Positions 31,431 through 32,593 of a stretch of DNA of 32,593 nucleotides are shown here, piece after piece. Under the pieces are notes generated by a model. That model made no database searches. It saw only the letters and a program-made list of their open reading frames with translations, and was not told the origin of the DNA. The position numbers and the translations under genes are program-made. The stretch is from Candidatus Accumulibacter sp. UBA704 (GTDB lineage Bacteria; Pseudomonadota; Gammaproteobacteria; Burkholderiales; Rhodocyclaceae), in the NCBI GenBank assembly GCA_002304785.1, contig DBMG01000014.1, positions 1 through 32,593 of the forward strand. Reading direction: 5' to 3'. Every line of letters starts with the position of its first letter. Position 1 is the stretch's first letter.

Positions 31431-31661
31431 GTGACTAAAACGATAGCAAGTGCTTTCGCGCTTCAGCCAGACTCGCTCGAAGGGGGTGACCCCCGTCTTC
31501 ATCCAGAAGAACCGGACTACTGCGAGTCATGTGATGCTTGAGCCAAGAAGTACTCGGAACTTGAGGCTGTGCTTTCCGCGTGCGAAGAATTCGAGCGAAT
31601 CGCAACCCGCAACGTGTGGGAGATCGAGCATTTCCATGTGCTACCTGATGCTTTCGGCTAA
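31431..31661 (+). pseudogene. Small ORF interrupted by one in-frame TGA
   Basis: GTG 31431 has AAAGGAGAGG before it. It codes 36 residues (..DSLEGGDPRLHPEEPDYCESCDA), then TGA at 31539-31541. The same frame continues for 39 plausible residues (AKKYSELEAVLSACEEF, ERIATRNVWEIEHFHVLPDAFG) to TAA at 31659, 4 bp before the permease start. The second half has helical, Glu-rich coding character and the close spacing expected of an operon. Either a nonsense mutation has split a 76-residue protein or a 36-residue peptide is made alone. No family recognised. Confidence 0.45.
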
Positions 31662-31664
31662 CAG

Positions 31665-32593
31665 ATGAAGTCGCCAGATGAAGACGGTCCGGCGAATCCG
31701 GAAGGCCGTGCGCTTTTTCTGCTGTTTGTAATCGTCGCCATTGCTCTCGGCTGGATACTGCTGCCTTTTTATGGAGCGATCATGTGGGGGGCGATAATCG
31801 CCGTGCTTTTCAGTCCCCTGCACCGCAGGTTGATGATACGGCTGCAGTGGGGGCGTGCGCTGGCGGCGTTTTCGACGCTGGTGGCCGTGCTGGTCATCGT
31901 CATCCTTCCGTTTGCCCTTGTTACGGGTTCGCTGGCGTACGAAGCCGGAGTGGTTTTCGAGCAATTGCAGTCGGGGGAACTTAATCCGGAGCGCTATTTC
32001 CGTGGTGTGTTCAAAGTATTGCCTGACTGGATAACCGCGGTACTCGACCGTTTCGGACTGGTCAGTTTCTCCGTCCTGCAACGACGTCTGTCCGTTGCGC
32101 TGACACAGGCCGGCCAGTTTTTCGCGACGCAGGCGTTGAGTATTGGTCAGATATCTTTCGATTTCGTTGCCGAACTCTTCATTGCCTTGTACCTTGCTTT
32201 TTTCCTAATTCGAGACGGCGATGAGATCATGGACGACGTGCGCCGTGCCATCCCGCTCCCATCCGTGCAGAAGCGGGAGTTGCTGAGAATATTTGCCACG
32301 GTGATCCGCGCGACCGTCAAAGGCAATCTTCTTGTGGCAGTCATCCAGGGGGGCGCTGGGAGGCTTGGCCTTCTGGTTCCTCGGTGTTTCCGCTGCCTTG
32401 TTGTGGGCGGTACTGATGGCCTTCCTGTCGCTGGTGCCGGCGGTCGGCTCCGCGCTGGTGTGGCTGCCGGTGGCGATCTACTTCCTCATTTCGGGTGCCG
32501 TGTGGCAGGGGATTGCACTGACTGTTTACGGCGTGCTGGTCATCGGCCTGGTGGACAACCTGCTACGGCCGGTCCTGGTGGGCAAGGATACGC
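31665..32593 (+). CDS. AI-2E family transporter, frameshifted and cut by window end
   Basis: Permease of the AI-2E/YdiK/PerM family, start ATG 31665. Intact segments are ALFLLFVIVAIALGWILLPFYGAIMWGAIIAVLFSPLHRRL, AFSTLVAVLVIVILPFALVTGSLAYEAG and ELFIALYLAFFLIRDGDEIMDDVRRAIPLPSVQKRELLRIFATVIRATVKGNLLVAVIQG. At 32348-32353 a run of six G carries one base too many. Dropping one G restores GALGGLAFWFLGVSAALLWAVLMAFLSLVPAVGSALVWLPVAIYFLISGAVWQGI and VIGLVDNLLRPVLVGKDT, typical of the family. So it is either a recent frameshift mutation or a homopolymer sequencing error. The 3' end lies beyond the window. The substrate of such permeases is varied (Na+/H+, signal or unknown), so the name should not be read as AI-2 export. 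Confidence 0.85.
   Translation, partial: MKSPDEDGPANPEGRALFLLFVIVAIALGWILLPFYGAIMWGAIIAVLFSPLHRRLMIRLQWGRALAAFSTLVAVLVIVILPFALVTGSLAYEAGVVFEQLQSGELNPERYFRGVFKVLPDWITAVLDRFGLVSFSVLQRRLSVALTQAGQFFATQALSIGQISFDFVAELFIALYLAFFLIRDGDEIMDDVRRAIPLPSVQKRELLRIFATVIRATVKGNLLVAVIQGGAGRLGLLVPRCFRCLVVGGTDGLPVAGAGGRLRAGVAAGGDLLPHFGCRVAGDCTDCLRRAGHRPGGQPATAGPGGQGY

Noticed and set aside
31449..31470. Dyad-like sequence near the small ORF before the AI-2E permease (AGTGCTTTCGCGCTTC)
   Set aside because: Neither arm fits TGTnCG / CGnACA; it lies in coding-like sequence.
31539..31541. Selenocysteine codon
   Set aside because: No convincing SECIS hairpin directly after the TGA and no known selenoprotein family; nonsense mutation is simpler.

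Overview
The window reads as GC-rich chromosomal DNA of a betaproteobacterium; the genus cannot be fixed from sequence alone. The evidence is the protein families present (paired Crp/Fnr-type regulators of a kind I know mainly from betaproteobacteria, a MgtA-type Mg2+ ATPase, an AsmA protein, a LapA-domain protein, and DUF883, DUF1328, DUF3096 and DUF3309 proteins) and the codon usage. No tRNA, rRNA, CRISPR array, integrase or intact transposase was seen.

Layout. 1-5.5 kb: two Crp/Fnr-type regulator genes flank a decayed glucose-6-phosphate dehydrogenase gene and a LemA-TPM-TPM envelope operon, all on the minus strand. 5.5-10.3 kb: a WrbA-like flavodoxin gene diverges from a cyclopropane-fatty-acid-synthase-like methyltransferase and an MgtA ATPase. 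10.4-16.4 kb: small envelope and stress proteins (glycine-zipper lipoprotein, OmpA-C protein, Cys-repeat protein, OsmB, small lipoprotein), an FtsH protease, a coiled-coil protein and a BON-domain lipoprotein. 16.6-19.8 kb: a decayed ABC transporter fragment, then very small stress proteins (DUF1328, DUF3309, DUF883, CsbD, a single-span protein, a zinc-ribbon protein). 19.9-25.4 kb: a REC-PAS-PAS-GGDEF-EAL protein, DUF3096, a secreted protein with a carboxypeptidase-regulatory-like fold, and AsmA. 25.7-32.6 kb: a secreted Pro/Gln/Arg-rich protein, a phospholipase-D/cardiolipin-synthase-like lipoprotein, an AAA/DUF4143 ATPase with its own phased repeats, YihY, LapA, and a frameshifted AI-2E-family permease running off the end.

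Main observation. A 16-bp dyad, TGTnCG-N4-CGnACA, occurs 17 times (some copies with one mismatch, one weak copy) and almost only between genes, 88-236 bp upstream of start codons. It precedes both crp-like genes and nearly every stress or envelope transcription unit. Its geometry (two 5-6 bp arms in 16 bp) is that of Crp/Fnr operators. In most copies a -10-like hexamer lies 28.5-30.5 bp from the dyad centre, the spacing of class II Crp-type activation (site centred near -41.5). I infer a local regulon run by one or both of the window's own Crp-like proteins. It would control a set of genes whose enterobacterial relatives (wrbA, cfa, osmB, osmY, yjbJ, elaB/yqjD) belong to the RpoS general stress response. 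The binding assignment is inference; the motif, its positions and its spacing are read directly.

How the genes could work together: most products sit in or on the envelope (lipoproteins, glycine zippers, small membrane proteins, phospholipid-modifying enzymes, Mg2+ uptake, membrane protease). A shared switch would therefore amount to an envelope-protection programme. Two pseudogenes, a TGA-interrupted small ORF and two homopolymer frameshifts show that parts of the region are decaying, or that some bases are sequence errors.
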